Assembly: GCF_035581365.1 (NCBI RefSeq) | Contig: NZ_CP141590.1 | Coordinates: 2,662,001 to 2,726,000 of the forward strand | Reading direction: 5' to 3' | Origin: Tsuneonella sp. CC-YZS046 | GTDB taxonomy: Bacteria; Pseudomonadota; Alphaproteobacteria; Sphingomonadales; Sphingomonadaceae | DNA: 64,000 nucleotides | In this document: piece by piece, positions 1 to 9,923 of the stretch | Layout: the number at the start of each line of letters is the position of its first letter | How positions within the stretch are numbered: position 1 is the first letter of the stretch | Made by a program: the position numbers and the translations under genes | Notes under the pieces: model-generated | The model's database searches: none | Told to the model about the DNA's origin: nothing | The model's input: the letters and a program-made list of their open reading frames with translations, nothing else

Positions 1-1773
1 GGCGGCCAGCGTCTGCGGCTTTGCCGCGACAAGCCGCTCCACCATCTCGCGCGACAGCCCCGGCACTTCCGCAAAGGGAAAACCATCCTCCAACACCACC
101 GCCTCGCTCGACCGGAGATCGCGCAATTCGGCATCCTGCCGCGCCAGATAGGGCGCGTAAGCGGCATCCTCGGCCAGTTCGAGCGCCATCTCGCTGGCGC
201 TATCCACGCCCGGATCGAGCCAGGGCGCCAGACCGGCAAGGTCCACTCCCCCGAAACGCAGCCATTCCCTGATCGGCAGCCGCCCCGCATCCGGGCGGAC
301 CGGCAGGCCCGCCCCGGACAGTTGGGCGCTGGTCAGCTCGCGGTCGAACGCGACCTCCAACCGGGCACGTTCCTCTTCCCTGCGCAGAAACCATTCCTGC
401 CGACGCGCGCCGACGCAGCCCGCCCCTATCGCCAGCCCGGTCAGCCGGGTGGTCGCATTGTTGGCGCGCAGGCGCAGACGATATTCCGCGCGCGCGGTGA
501 GCATCCGATAAGGCTCACTCACCCCATGCAGAGTGAGATCGTCGATCATCACCGCCATATAGGCATTGGCGCGGTCGAGCGGCGCCGGCGCCTTGCCCAG
601 TACGCTCGCGGCGGCATGCAGCCCGGCGATCAGCCCCTGCGCGGCCGCTTCCTCATAGCCGGTCGTCCCGTTGATCTGGCCCGCGCAATAGAGGCCCGGC
701 ATATCGCGCAATTCCAGCGACGGGCGCAGAGCGCGCGGATCGATGTGATCATATTCCACCGCATAGCCCGGAACCGCCATCTCCACGCGCTCCAGACCTT
801 CCATGGTCCGCAGCATTTCGAGCTGGACCTCGGTGGGCAAGGAGGTGCTGATTCCATTCGGATAGACCAGATGCGTGCCCAGCCCTTCCGGCTCCAGGAA
901 TATCTGATGGCTATCGCGATCGGCGAAGCGATGAATCTTGTCCTCGATCGAGGGGCAATAGCGCGGGCCGCGCGCGTCGATCGCCCCGGTGAACAACGGC
1001 GAGCGATGGAGATTGGCCCGAATGACATCGTGACTGCGCGCATTGGTGCGCGTGATCGCACAGAACAGCTGGGGATTCACCCGCCCTTCGCTCAGCGGCG
1101 ACATCACCCATGGCTCGGGGTCGGAAATCTGCTCCACCAGCCGCGCCCAGTCGATGCTGCGCCCGTCGAGGCGGGGCGGCGTGCCGGTCTTGAGCCGGGC
1201 CATCGGCAGCTCCGCTTCACGCAATTGCGCCGCGAGCCTCTGCGCCGAGGCTTCCCCGATCCGCCCGCCGGACAGCCTTTCCTCCCCGCGAAACAGTGTG
1301 CCACCCAGGAAAGTGCCGGTGCATAGCACCACGGCCTGCGAAGCAAGCGCGGTGCCATCGGCCAGATCGAGGCCGGTCACGCAGCCGTTGGCGATGCGCA
1401 GCCCAGCCGCTTCGCCCTCGACCAGCGCGAGATCGCCCTGCTCCTTCAGCAATCGCTGGATCGCCGCCTTGAACAGCGCGCGGTCGGCCTGTACGCGCGG
1501 CCCCCACACGGCGCTGCCCTTAGAGCGATTGAGCATGCGGTAATGGATCGCGGCGGCATCCGCGGCGTGGGCGATCAACCCGTCGAAGGCATCCACTTCC
1601 CGCACCAGATGGCCCTTGCCCAGGCCGCCGATCGCCGGGTTGCAGCTCATCGCCCCGATCGCTGCGAGATCGAAGCTCACCAGAGCGACGCGCGCGCCCA
1701 TGCGCGCGGCTACCGCCGCGGCCTCGCAGCCGGCATGGCCGCCGCCCACAACCACGATATCGAACGCATGCAT
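1..1773 (-). CDS. mnmG: tRNA uridine-5-carboxymethylaminomethyl modification enzyme MnmG (partial, C-terminus cut)
   Basis: FAD-dependent subunit of the MnmE-MnmG complex that modifies the wobble uridine of several tRNAs. The reverse frame stays open from the ATG at 1773 to base 1, giving 591 codons without a stop. Families run to about 620 residues, so roughly the last 25-30 lie outside the window. The N-terminus carries the dinucleotide-binding GGGHAG at residues 10-15, followed by the conserved [14 protein letters not shown] stretch; [17 protein letters not shown] is present further on. Its partner mnmE lies upstream on the same strand, separated by 90 bp that contain a parS site. In related genomes rsmG, parA and parB usually follow, which would place them just left of this window (inference). 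Confidence 0.97.
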   Translation of the reverse strand, partial: MHAFDIVVVGGGHAGCEAAAVAARMGARVALVSFDLAAIGAMSCNPAIGGLGKGHLVREVDAFDGLIAHAADAAAIHYRMLNRSKGSAVWGPRVQADRALFKAAIQRLLKEQGDLALVEGEAAGLRIANGCVTGLDLADGTALASQAVVLCTGTFLGGTLFRGEERLSGGRIGEASAQRLAAQLREAELPMARLKTGTPPRLDGRSIDWARLVEQISDPEPWVMSPLSEGRVNPQLFCAITRTNARSHDVIRANLHRSPLFTGAIDARGPRYCPSIEDKIHRFADRDSHQIFLEPEGLGTHLVYPNGISTSLPTEVQLEMLRTMEGLERVEMAVPGYAVEYDHIDPRALRPSLELRDMPGLYCAGQINGTTGYEEAAAQGLIAGLHAAASVLGKAPAPLDRANAYMAVMIDDLTLHGVSEPYRMLTARAEYRLRLRANNATTRLTGLAIGAGCVGARRQEWFLRREEERARLEVAFDRELTSAQLSGAGLPVRPDAGRLPIREWLRFGGVDLAGLAPWLDPGVDSASEMALELAEDAAYAPYLARQDAELRDLRSSEAVVLEDGFPFAEVPGLSREMVERLVAAKPQTLAA

Positions 1774-1827
1774 GATGGCCGCCAATATAGGAGGGCGGGA
1801 CTCGGGTCAAAGCCTCCCTACCGCCGG

Positions 1828-1843
1828 TGTTTCACGTGAAACA
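1828..1843. promoter_or_regulatory. parS centromere site (ParB binding)
   Basis: The 16 bases TGTTTCACGTGAAACA form a perfect palindrome identical to the classical chromosomal parS consensus bound by ParB. It sits in the mnmE-mnmG gap, 55 bp upstream of the mnmG start and about 5.5 kb from the probable origin. That agrees with parS clustering near oriC. It could also influence mnmG expression when ParB spreads. I saw no second exact copy in the window. Confidence 0.93.
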
Positions 1844-1863
1844 TTCCATAAAGCTCGGCGCGC

Positions 1864-3135
1864 CTATTTGCCGATGCAGAAGCGCCCGAACAGCGTGTCC
1901 AGCATATCCTCGGTCCCCGCCCGGCCAGTCAGGCGGTCAAACGCGAGGCGCGCTGAGCGCAGCGATTCAGCTACCAGCAGGAGATCGCCCTCCCCAGCCG
2001 CGCCCGAGAGCATCGCCCATGCCTCGGCCAGCAGATGGCGCTGATGCGCGCTGAGCGCGGCCACGCCGGGCCTGGGCATGGCCTTGCTGGCGATGGCGAC
2101 CAGATCGGCGCGCAAGGCCCCGATCCCTTCTCCCGTGACGGCCGAAACCCGATGCCGGGGATGGCGCTTGGACGCGTGATCCCGATCGCATTGCGCCTCG
2201 ATCTCCCATGCGCCGTCAGGCCCTTCCCCTTCCGGCCCGAGCCACAGAACCAGATCCGCCTCGGCCAATTCCTCCTGCGCCCGGCCGATCCCGATTGCTT
2301 CGACCATGTCGGACGGATCGGCATGCAACCCGGCGGTATCCACGAAGGAGAACGGTATTCCATCCAGTGCCACGGGCCGCACGATCACATCGCGGGTCGT
2401 GCCTGCCAAGGGCGAGGTGATTGCCGCCTCGCTTTCCACCAAAGCATTGAAAAGTGTGGACTTTCCACTGTTGGGTGGGCCAGCCAGAACCACCCTGAAA
2501 CCTTCCCTCAGCTTTTCCGCGCCCGGCCGGTCGAGCCAGTCGCGCAAGTCGCCGGTCAATTGCCCGAGCTTGCCTGGAAACGAAGCGGGCAGCGGGGCCA
2601 CGTCGTCCTCGTCGGAGAAATCCAGCGCGGCCTCGACCAGCGCGGCCAGCTCCAGCAGGCGCTGGCGCCAATCCTCCACCGTCCCGGAAAACGCCCCACC
2701 CGCCATGCTGATGGCGGATCGGCGCTGCAATTCGGTTTCGGCGGAAAGGAGATCGGCAAGCCCTTCCGCCTGGGCGAGGTCGATCCGCCCATTGGCAAAG
2801 GCGCGGCGGGTAAATTCCCCGGCCCTTGCCTGCCGCAAGCCCGGAATGGCGGCAAGCGCGCGCTCCACCGCCGCGACGACCGCCCGGCCGCCATGAAGAT
2901 GCAGCTCCGCGCTGTCCTCTCCGGTCGCCGTCGCCGGCCCGGGCAGCCACAGCACCAGCGCCTCATCCAGCACCATGCCTTCCCGATCCGCCAACCGCGC
3001 CAATTGCGCGCGGCGAGGCGGCGGCAAGCGCCCGGTCAGGCTGCACAGCGCAGCGCTCGCGTCAGGTCCGCTTATCCGCACCACCGCGATGGCGGCCGGC
3101 GGCGGGCCGCTCGACAAGGCGAAGATCGTATCCAT
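1864..3135 (-). CDS. mnmE: tRNA uridine-5-carboxymethylaminomethyl modification GTPase MnmE
   Basis: GTPase partner of MnmG in wobble-uridine modification, 423 residues (E. coli 454). The N-terminal tetrahydrofolate-binding domain is followed by a helical domain with an inserted Ras-like G domain. P-loop GPPNSGKS is at 219-226, switch GTTRD at 245-249 and DTAG at 266-269. The C-terminus ends in the family signature FCIGK. The G4 motif expected as NKxD is not recognisable: the aligned place reads roughly AQCD, so guanine recognition may be altered. ATG at 3135. Confidence 0.96.
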   Translation of the reverse strand: MDTIFALSSGPPPAAIAVVRISGPDASAALCSLTGRLPPPRRAQLARLADREGMVLDEALVLWLPGPATATGEDSAELHLHGGRAVVAAVERALAAIPGLRQARAGEFTRRAFANGRIDLAQAEGLADLLSAETELQRRSAISMAGGAFSGTVEDWRQRLLELAALVEAALDFSDEDDVAPLPASFPGKLGQLTGDLRDWLDRPGAEKLREGFRVVLAGPPNSGKSTLFNALVESEAAITSPLAGTTRDVIVRPVALDGIPFSFVDTAGLHADPSDMVEAIGIGRAQEELAEADLVLWLGPEGEGPDGAWEIEAQCDRDHASKRHPRHRVSAVTGEGIGALRADLVAIASKAMPRPGVAALSAHQRHLLAEAWAMLSGAAGEGDLLLVAESLRSARLAFDRLTGRAGTEDMLDTLFGRFCIGK

Positions 3136-3162
3136 TTGCTATGCGATGGAATTGCCGCCAGC

Positions 3163-3420
3163 TTATCCGCCGCGCTTGCCACCCGCCCCTTCGGCGAAGG
3201 CCGCGCCCCCTTCCATGAAATTCTGGAACAGCTTGAGGCCCATCTGCCCCATCGGCGCGAATTGCTTCGACAGTTCCTGCAACTGCTCGAGGCTGGTCGC
3301 CCCGCTCATCGCATTCCTGACATTCTCGATATAAAGTTCGTTGAGCGGCGTCACATCCGGCAGGCCCAGGAAGCGACGCGCCTCGTCCGGGGTGCAATCG
3401 ATCTCGATATTCACCTTCAT
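3163..3420 (-). CDS. DUF6489 family small protein
   Basis: An 85-residue protein starting MKVNIEIDCTPDEARRFLG, a beginning I associate with the uncharacterised DUF6489 family of sphingomonads. It is mostly helical and ends in a Gly/Ala-rich tail (EGAGGKRGG). The ATG at 3420 has GGAGG about 6 bases upstream; an in-frame extension to 3483 has no such support. It lies 27 bp upstream of mnmE on the same strand and may be cotranscribed. Function unknown. Confidence 0.75.
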   Translation of the reverse strand: MKVNIEIDCTPDEARRFLGLPDVTPLNELYIENVRNAMSGATSLEQLQELSKQFAPMGQMGLKLFQNFMEGGAAFAEGAGGKRGG

Positions 3421-3532
3421 CACTCGCCTCCTGCCTGGCCCTGCACAAAACCGCGGCACGAATCTGTCACACGGCCTTGGCAAAGTCTATCTTACCCGCC
3501 TAATCTCGGGGAATATCCGAGGAGACATCGAA

Positions 3533-4231
3533 ATGCCCGAAACAGTCCAGGTTCCCGAACTAGACGGTCAAGGCGCGATCCCGACCTATGTCACACGCCC
3601 GCAAGGCCCGCCCAGGGCCGCGATCATCGTCATTCCGGAGATATTCGGCGTGAACGAGGGTATCCGGAAGAAATGCGAGGACTGGTCGGCGAAGGGCTAT
3701 CTCGCCGCCGCGCCCGACATCTTCTGGCGGTTTGCTCCGGGCATCGAGCTCAATCCGGACATCGAAGCGGAAATGCAGGAAGCCCTCGGTTATTTCGGCC
3801 AATACGATCCCGATCTGGGCGTGAAGGATATCGAGGCGCTGATCCACTGGATCAGGCGCGAGGCAGGCGTCGCAAAGGTCGGGCTGGTCGGCTTCTGCCT
3901 CGGCGGCAAGATGGCCTATATGGCGGCGGCGCGCACCGACATCGACGCCAGCGTCGGCTATTACGGCGTGATGATCGACCAGATGCTGAATGAATCCAAG
4001 GCCATCGCCAATCCGCTGCTGCTGCATATCCCGACGGCCGACGGCTTCGTCCCGGCCGAGGCGCAGAAAGCCATGCATGACGGGCTGGACGATCATCCCC
4101 GGATCACATTGCATGATTACGAAGGGCTGGATCACGGCTTTGCGGCCGCCTCCGGCAATCGCCGCGACGAGGCCGGCGCGCAGCTGGCCGACAGCCGGAC
4201 CGAAGCGTTCTTCGCAGAACATCTCGGCTGA
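3533..4231 (+). CDS. Dienelactone hydrolase family protein
   Basis: Alpha/beta hydrolase of the dienelactone hydrolase family, 232 residues. The nucleophile elbow reads GFCLGG, so the nucleophile is cysteine, as in true dienelactone hydrolases. The catalytic histidine lies in DYEGLDHGF near the C-terminus, and the Asp probably in IPTADGFVP. ATG at 3533 is preceded by GAGGAG 8 bases upstream; the frame is open further upstream but without a ribosome site. No aromatic-degradation genes lie nearby, so the substrate is unknown. It is the only rightward gene among the leftward genes of this arm. Confidence 0.9.
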   Translation: MPETVQVPELDGQGAIPTYVTRPQGPPRAAIIVIPEIFGVNEGIRKKCEDWSAKGYLAAAPDIFWRFAPGIELNPDIEAEMQEALGYFGQYDPDLGVKDIEALIHWIRREAGVAKVGLVGFCLGGKMAYMAAARTDIDASVGYYGVMIDQMLNESKAIANPLLLHIPTADGFVPAEAQKAMHDGLDDHPRITLHDYEGLDHGFAAASGNRRDEAGAQLADSRTEAFFAEHLG

Positions 4232-4248
4232 GCGGCAGCGGCAAGCGC

Positions 4249-4297
4249 CTTGCCCCGCACCGCTTGCGTCGGTCGCAAAGCGCGAGCGTGGGGCAAG
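4249..4297. terminator. Possible hairpin terminator after the hydrolase gene
   Basis: CTTGCCCC (4249-4256) is the exact reverse complement of GGGGCAAG (4290-4297). The long loop contains a further imperfect CGCTTGCG/CGCAAAGCG pairing. There is no T tract, so this could be a Rho-type end or just secondary structure. Confidence 0.35.
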
Positions 4298-4343
4298 ACA
4301 AATGCGACCGGCGGCAGGGATCCAGCCGCAAGCCCTTGATATA

Positions 4344-4363
4344 AATCAGTAAAGCGTGGCGCC

Positions 4364-4372
<9 letters not shown>
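4344..4372 (-). terminator. Hairpin overlapping the end of rho
   Basis: AATCAGTAA (4344-4352) pairs perfectly with TTACTGATT (4364-4372). Inside, after one mismatch, GCG/CGC pairs around a TGG loop. The right arm is the last three codons plus the TAA stop of rho. No T run follows on the minus strand. It may stabilise the 3' end or act as a terminator. Confidence 0.5.
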
Positions 4373-5620
<1,248 letters not shown>

Positions 5621-5755
5621 CGGTCGGTTTTTCCGAATGAAAGTGGGTATCCGGCAGGTCTGTCGGGCTTGGGGAAAGCGGACCTGATCGCAAGGGAGGC
5701 GCGATCGTGCCGAAAGGATGACTTCAGATAATCTTCGGCCCGCCCCTCGTCAATT

Positions 5756-5777
5756 CGCAAAGCGAAGGCGCCTTGCG
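5756..5777. terminator. Hairpin between hemJ and rho
   Basis: CGCAAAGCG and CGCCTTGCG (5756-5777) pair over nine positions with one wobble on the minus strand and a four-base loop. It lies 43 bp after the hemJ stop and within the rho leader. No T tract follows, so it could be a Rho-linked end of hemJ or a leader structure. Confidence 0.3.
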
Positions 5778-5819
5778 ATTCATCGCGCGGCAGGTTCGAA
5801 CGGACCCGGGTCGGAAGAG

Positions 5820-6263
5820 TCAGAAGGGCTTGATGATAACCAGGATGACGATCAGGGCCGCGGTCACTCCCGGCACTTCGTTGAGCAGGCGCAGGTTCCT
5901 GTCCGAAAGCGCCCGCTCGCCCCGCGCCAGCTTGCGGGCATAGCCGGCCATCCATCCGTGATAGGCGGACAGGCCGAGAACCAGCGCCAGCTTGGCGTAG
6001 AACCACCCCTGCGCGAAGGCGCCGATCGAGAAGGCCAGGGCCAGCCCCAGTGCCCAGACCACGATCAGCGAGGGATTGAGGATGATCTTCAGCAGGCGCT
6101 TCTCGCGCTCGGCCCAGGCCAGATCTTCCCGGCTGCCCGGCTCGCTTTCCTGATGGTAGATGAAGAAGCGGGGGAGCATGAACAGCCCCGCCATCCAGAA
6201 TATCACGAACAGGATATGGCCCGCCTTGAGCCAGTAATAGATCATGCCCAGGATCTCTTGCAT
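5820..6263 (-). CDS. hemJ: Protoporphyrinogen oxidase HemJ
   Basis: Membrane protein of 147 residues with four predicted transmembrane helices (about 5-30, 60-80, 85-105, 125-145). HemJ catalyses protoporphyrinogen IX oxidation in bacteria lacking HemG and HemY. The conserved His lies in the first helix (LKAGHILFVIFWMAG), with LPRFFIYH after it. It lies 31 bp downstream of hemE on the same strand, which fits a heme-synthesis pair. ATG at 6263. Confidence 0.93.
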   Translation of the reverse strand: MQEILGMIYYWLKAGHILFVIFWMAGLFMLPRFFIYHQESEPGSREDLAWAEREKRLLKIILNPSLIVVWALGLALAFSIGAFAQGWFYAKLALVLGLSAYHGWMAGYARKLARGERALSDRNLRLLNEVPGVTAALIVILVIIKPF

Positions 6264-6294
6264 GGGCGCGATTTAGGCGCTTTCGAGGCCCGCG

Positions 6295-7320
6295 TCATCC
6301 CTTCCATTCCCTGATTGCGCGCAACAGCCGCTCGACATGCGCGATCGGCGTATATTGCCCGATCCCGTGGCCCAGATTGAAGACATGCGGCCGGCTGGCG
6401 AAAGCCTCCAGCACCGCGATCGCCCGCTTTTCCAGCCCGGCATTGCCGGATTCCAGCAGCAGCGGATCGAAATTGCCCTGCACCGGCAAGCCATCGGGCA
6501 AGGCGGCGGAAGCCCAGACAGGATCGATCGTCTCGTCCAGCCCGATCGCATCCGCGCCCGTTTCCCGCGCATAGGCGGCCAGCTTTTCCCCCGCTCCCTT
6601 GGGAAAGCCGATCACCGGGACATCGGGATGGCGGGCCTTGAGCGCGGCAATGATCCGCGCATTGGGCGCGATCACCCAGCGTTCGAATTCGGCCGGGGCC
6701 AGGCTGCCGGCCCAGCTGTCGAACAGCTGCACCGCTTCCGCCCCGGCTTCGATCTGGCCCGAGAGATAATCGACCGTGACTTCGATGACCGCATCGATGA
6801 TCGCGGCGAACGCGGCCGGATCGCGATAGGCCATCAGCCGGGTGGCGTGCTGGTCGCGGCTGCCCTCGCCCGCCACCATGTAGGTCGCCACCGTCCACGG
6901 GCTTCCCGCGAAGCCCAGCAAGGTCCTGCCCGGTTCCAGCGCCACTTTGACCTTCGCGACGGTCTCATAGATCGGCCGCAGCCTTTCCGGCACGGCCTGC
7001 AGGCCGCCCAGCGCATGATCGACTAGGCGCGGCGACAGGCGCGGCCCTTCCCCCGCGAGGAATTCCAGATCCTGCCCCATGGCATAGGGAACGATCAGGA
7101 TGTCCGAGAACAGGATCGCCCCGTCGAAGCCGAAGCGCCGGATCGGCTGGAGCGTGATCTCCGCCGCCGCCTCGCTGTCATAGACCAGCTCGAGGAAACC
7201 GCCCTTTTCCGCCCGCAAGGCGCGGTATTCCGGCAGGTAGCGGCCTGCCTGGCGCATGAGCCAGAGGGGCCTGGGGAACAAATTCCCACCACGCAGCGTA
7301 TCGAGGAGAATGCCGGGCAT
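6295..7320 (-). CDS. hemE: Uroporphyrinogen decarboxylase
   Basis: Converts uroporphyrinogen III to coproporphyrinogen III in heme synthesis; cytosolic, 341 residues from the ATG at 7320. The signature RQAGRYLPEYR is near residues 23-33, the substrate Asp is in ILFSDILIVPYAMG, and GHGIGQYTP is near the C-terminus. A TTG four codons upstream (7332) is an alternative start; neither has a good Shine-Dalgarno. The gene borders the probable replication origin, exactly as hemE does in Caulobacter. Confidence 0.97.
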   Translation of the reverse strand: MPGILLDTLRGGNLFPRPLWLMRQAGRYLPEYRALRAEKGGFLELVYDSEAAAEITLQPIRRFGFDGAILFSDILIVPYAMGQDLEFLAGEGPRLSPRLVDHALGGLQAVPERLRPIYETVAKVKVALEPGRTLLGFAGSPWTVATYMVAGEGSRDQHATRLMAYRDPAAFAAIIDAVIEVTVDYLSGQIEAGAEAVQLFDSWAGSLAPAEFERWVIAPNARIIAALKARHPDVPVIGFPKGAGEKLAAYARETGADAIGLDETIDPVWASAALPDGLPVQGNFDPLLLESGNAGLEKRAIAVLEAFASRPHVFNLGHGIGQYTPIAHVERLLRAIREWKG

Positions 7321-7330
7321 CGGGTAGTCC

Positions 7331-7355
7331 AATCAAAATAATATTATATTTAAAA
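7331..7355. other. AT-rich block (candidate DNA unwinding element)
   Basis: 24 of 25 bases are A or T in an otherwise very GC-rich sequence. It lies next to the hemE start and 24 bp from a DnaA-box-like site, the arrangement expected for the duplex-unwinding part of an origin. It could also serve as part of the hemE promoter. Confidence 0.55.
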
Positions 7356-7378
7356 GAGGATGAAGGAGTCTGTTGGCC

Positions 7379-7387
7379 TGTGGATAG
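7379..7387 (-). promoter_or_regulatory. DnaA-box-like site 1
   Basis: TGTGGATAG; its reverse complement CTATCCACA differs from TTATCCACA at the first base only. Confidence 0.55.
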
Positions 7388-7609
7388 CGGGTAGAACGGG
7401 CCTCTGCCTGATTTCTCCCCAACTGAACAGGGTTCCCATGCAGGGCGAATCCCGGGCCATGCGCGTCAAGCCGGGGATATGCCCGTTACTCACAGCCTGT
7501 AGAGAAAGCTTTCCCCCTGTCTAGAAGCTCCCGGTCGATCGGCCGGAAACGGGCATGGAAACCGCGGCCGCCCTTGTCCCCTCGTTCATCCCGTGGTTTA
7601 TGCCGCCCA

Positions 7610-7618
7610 TTGTCCACA
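7610..7618 (+). promoter_or_regulatory. DnaA-box-like site 2
   Basis: TTGTCCACA differs from TTATCCACA at one base. It lies 22 bp upstream of the ppsR start, opposite in orientation to site 1. A weaker TTACTCACA (7486-7494, two mismatches) lies between them. Confidence 0.5.
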
Positions 7619-7639
7619 GCCTCGCGGTGCGCTTTCCCG

Positions 7640-8485
7640 ATGACCCGGCTTCATCTTCATCTCCTGTCGGATTCCACCGGAGAAACGCTCGAGATGGTGG
7701 CGAAGGCGGCGCTTGCCCAGTTCGAGAATGCCGATGTCATCCGCCATTTCTGGCCGATGGTGCGATCCCAGCAGCATCTCGACCGGATTCTGGGCGAATT
7801 GGCGAACAATCCGGGGCTTGTGCTGTTCACTCTGGTCAATCCGGAGATCCGCGCCCGGCTGGAAGAGAAATGCCGGGTGCTGGGCCTGCCCATGGTTCCG
7901 GCGCTGGACGCCGTCACCGCGGCGCTGGCGGCGCAGCTGGGCCAGAAGGCGCAGACCCGCCCGGGCCGCCAGCACATGATGGACGAAGCCTATTTCGACC
8001 GGGTCGCGGCGATCCATTACACCATCGCCCATGACGACGGAGTCGGCTGGGAGGACTGGGAAGAGGCCGATATTCTGCTGGCGGGCGTTTCGCGCACATC
8101 CAAGACCCCGACCAGCATCTATCTGGCCAATCGCGGCTTCAAGGTGGCGAATATCCCGCTGGTGGTCGAAAGTCCGGCCCCGCCCAGCCTGTTCGGCTTG
8201 CGGCATCCGCTGGTGGTGGGCCTCACCACCGCGCCCGACCGGCTGGTCCAGGTTCGCCGGAACCGCCTGCTTTCGCTGAACGAGGCGACCGAGACCGATT
8301 ATGTCGACGAGGAACGGGTCCGCAAGGAACTGCAGCTGGCCCGCCGCATGTTCGCCGACAACGGCTGGCCGGTGATCGACGTCACCCGCCGCTCGATCGA
8401 GGAAACGGCTGCGGCGATCCTGCGCCTTTACAGCGAAAGGCAGGCATCGCCCGGCAAGGATCCGCAAGGCGCCAGCCTGCTATGA
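7640..8485 (+). CDS. ppsR: Pyruvate, phosphate dikinase regulatory protein (DUF299 kinase/pyrophosphorylase)
   Basis: Bifunctional ADP-dependent kinase and phosphate-dependent pyrophosphorylase that switches PEP synthase or PPDK; 281 residues. The start [14 protein letters not shown] and the P-loop-like [11 protein letters not shown] at 149-159 are family hallmarks. ATG at 7640 fits the family start; an in-frame TTG at 7574 would add 22 unconserved residues. The last four bases overlap maf. It is first in a tightly packed rightward run ppsR-maf-aroE-coaE. Its target dikinase or synthase is not in this window. Confidence 0.93.
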   Translation: MTRLHLHLLSDSTGETLEMVAKAALAQFENADVIRHFWPMVRSQQHLDRILGELANNPGLVLFTLVNPEIRARLEEKCRVLGLPMVPALDAVTAALAAQLGQKAQTRPGRQHMMDEAYFDRVAAIHYTIAHDDGVGWEDWEEADILLAGVSRTSKTPTSIYLANRGFKVANIPLVVESPAPPSLFGLRHPLVVGLTTAPDRLVQVRRNRLLSLNEATETDYVDEERVRKELQLARRMFADNGWPVIDVTRRSIEETAAAILRLYSERQASPGKDPQGASLL

Positions 8486-9066
8486 TCCTGCTTGCTTCCA
8501 GAAGCCAGTCGCGCCGCGCGATGCTGGAGGCGGCGGGGGTTTCGTTCCGCGCCGAAGCCGCTTCGATCGATGAGCGCGCGCTGGAGCAGGGATTGAACGG
8601 CGCCCCGCCCCCGGCGGTGGCGCGCGCCCTTGCCGAAGCCAAGGCTCTGGCCGTCCCCTCTGCCGAGGCGGGCCAGCTCGTTCTGGGAAGCGATTCGCTG
8701 GTCGTGGTGGAGGGGCGCCGGTTCGACAAGCCGGCCTCGCGGGAAGATGCGGCGGAGCACCTGCGCTTTTTCTCGGGCCGGACGATGGAGCTGCACAGCG
8801 CCGCCGCGCTGGCGAGGGATGGTGCGATCCTCTGGTGCCGTTCTGCTACCGCTCTGCTGCGTGTGCGGCCGCTTTCGGAAGGTTTCATCCGGGATTACCT
8901 CGATGTGGAATGGCCCGAGGTTGCCGGCTGCGTGGGCGTGTTCCGGATCGAGGCGCGCGGGGTCCAGCTGTTCGAGACCATCGAGGGAGATCATTTCACC
9001 GTGCTGGGAATGCCGTTGCTGCCGGTCCTGTCGGCATTGCGCGAATTCGGGGAGATCGGGGCATGA
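8482..9066 (+). CDS. maf: Maf family nucleotide pyrophosphatase
   Basis: Hydrolyses non-canonical or UTP-type nucleoside triphosphates; the family was first linked to septum formation. 194 residues with LASRSQSRR near the N-terminus, SIDE near residue 30 and GSDSLVVV at about 70, all parts of the Maf active site. It overlaps ppsR and aroE by four bases each (ATGA), so translation is probably coupled. Confidence 0.92.
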   Translation: MILLASRSQSRRAMLEAAGVSFRAEAASIDERALEQGLNGAPPPAVARALAEAKALAVPSAEAGQLVLGSDSLVVVEGRRFDKPASREDAAEHLRFFSGRTMELHSAAALARDGAILWCRSATALLRVRPLSEGFIRDYLDVEWPEVAGCVGVFRIEARGVQLFETIEGDHFTVLGMPLLPVLSALREFGEIGA

Positions 9067-9923
9067 GCCGGCCCTATGCCGAAGTGATCGGCGATCCGAT
9101 CGCGCAGTCCAAGTCGCCCGCGATCCATGGCTATTGGATCGGCCGGCTCGGACTGGATGCGGAATATCGCGCCTGCCATGTCACCGGCGCAGGCCTCGCC
9201 GATTATCTTGCCGCCCGCCGCGAAGATCCCGACTGGCGGGGCTGCAATGTGACCATGCCGCATAAGCAGGCGGTCATCCCCTATCTCGACCGGCTCGATC
9301 CGCTGGCGCGGAAGATCGGCGCGGTGAACACGATTATCCGGGAAAGCGACGGGACGCTGTCCGGCTACAATACCGATGCGGGGGGCTTTCTCGAGCCGCT
9401 GCGCCCCCTGCTGGCGCAGAGCCATCTGTTCCGCATGGCGCGGGTGATCGGCACCGGCGGCGCCGCGCGGGCAATAGTCACAGCGCTGGCCGCCGAAAAC
9501 GTGGTGATCGTCCTTGCCGGGCGCAATCCCGACAAGGCGCGGGGCCTGCTGGAAGAGCTTGATCCCGGCGGTGAACATCACTCCGTCGATCTGGCCCTTT
9601 TCGGGGAGCCGACCGATTTCTCCTTCGACGACCGGGAAGGATGCTTCGATCTGATCGTCAATGCCAGCGCGTTGGGCATGGCGGGGCAGCCGCCGCTTTC
9701 CTTCGATCTCAGCCATGCGCCGCCGGGAAGCATCGTCTATGATATTGTCACCCATCCCCTCGAAACCGACTTGCTGCGCCGGGCGAGGGAAGCCGGGTTC
9801 CGGACGCTTGACGGGCTCAACATGCTGATCGGCCAGGCCGCGGAGGCGTTCATCCGCTTTTTCGGAGAAGCGCCGCCGCGCGATGACGGGGACGCGCGCC
9901 TGCGCGGGATTCTGGGCGCATGA
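9063..9923 (+). CDS. aroE: Shikimate dehydrogenase (NADP+)
   Basis: Reduces 3-dehydroshikimate to shikimate in aromatic amino-acid synthesis; 286 residues. Shikimate-binding SKSPAIHG lies at about 18-25. The catalytic Lys is in [10 protein letters not shown] and the catalytic Asp in GYNTDAGGF. The nucleotide-binding loop reads [10 protein letters not shown], followed by NRxxxKA-like GRNPDKA. Start ATG at 9063 overlaps the maf stop and its stop overlaps coaE. Confidence 0.96.
   Translation: MSRPYAEVIGDPIAQSKSPAIHGYWIGRLGLDAEYRACHVTGAGLADYLAARREDPDWRGCNVTMPHKQAVIPYLDRLDPLARKIGAVNTIIRESDGTLSGYNTDAGGFLEPLRPLLAQSHLFRMARVIGTGGAARAIVTALAAENVVIVLAGRNPDKARGLLEELDPGGEHHSVDLALFGEPTDFSFDDREGCFDLIVNASALGMAGQPPLSFDLSHAPPGSIVYDIVTHPLETDLLRRAREAGFRTLDGLNMLIGQAAEAFIRFFGEAPPRDDGDARLRGILGA

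Larger units (their letters stand above)
7321..7639. other. Probable chromosomal replication origin (oriC)
   Basis: This 319-bp gene-free interval separates hemE (leftward) from ppsR (rightward), the same flanks as the Caulobacter origin. It holds a 25-bp block with only one C (7331-7355), two DnaA-box-like 9-mers and two GANTC sites (7366-7370, 7447-7451), the motif methylated by CcrM. AATCAAAATAATA at 7331 is one base off the IHF consensus. Genes on both sides point mostly away from it, as expected for leading-strand bias. That it works as the origin is inferred, not shown. Confidence 0.7.

Noticed and set aside
2035-3993. Long open frame of 652 codons on the plus strand across mnmE and the hydrolase gene
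   Set aside because: It is antisense to mnmE, has low-complexity Arg/Pro/Gly composition typical of GC-rich shadow frames, and shows no domain.
7324-7332. TTG start for hemE at 7332
   Set aside because: The ATG at 7320 matches the family start MPG...; neither has a strong ribosome site, so the ATG is preferred.
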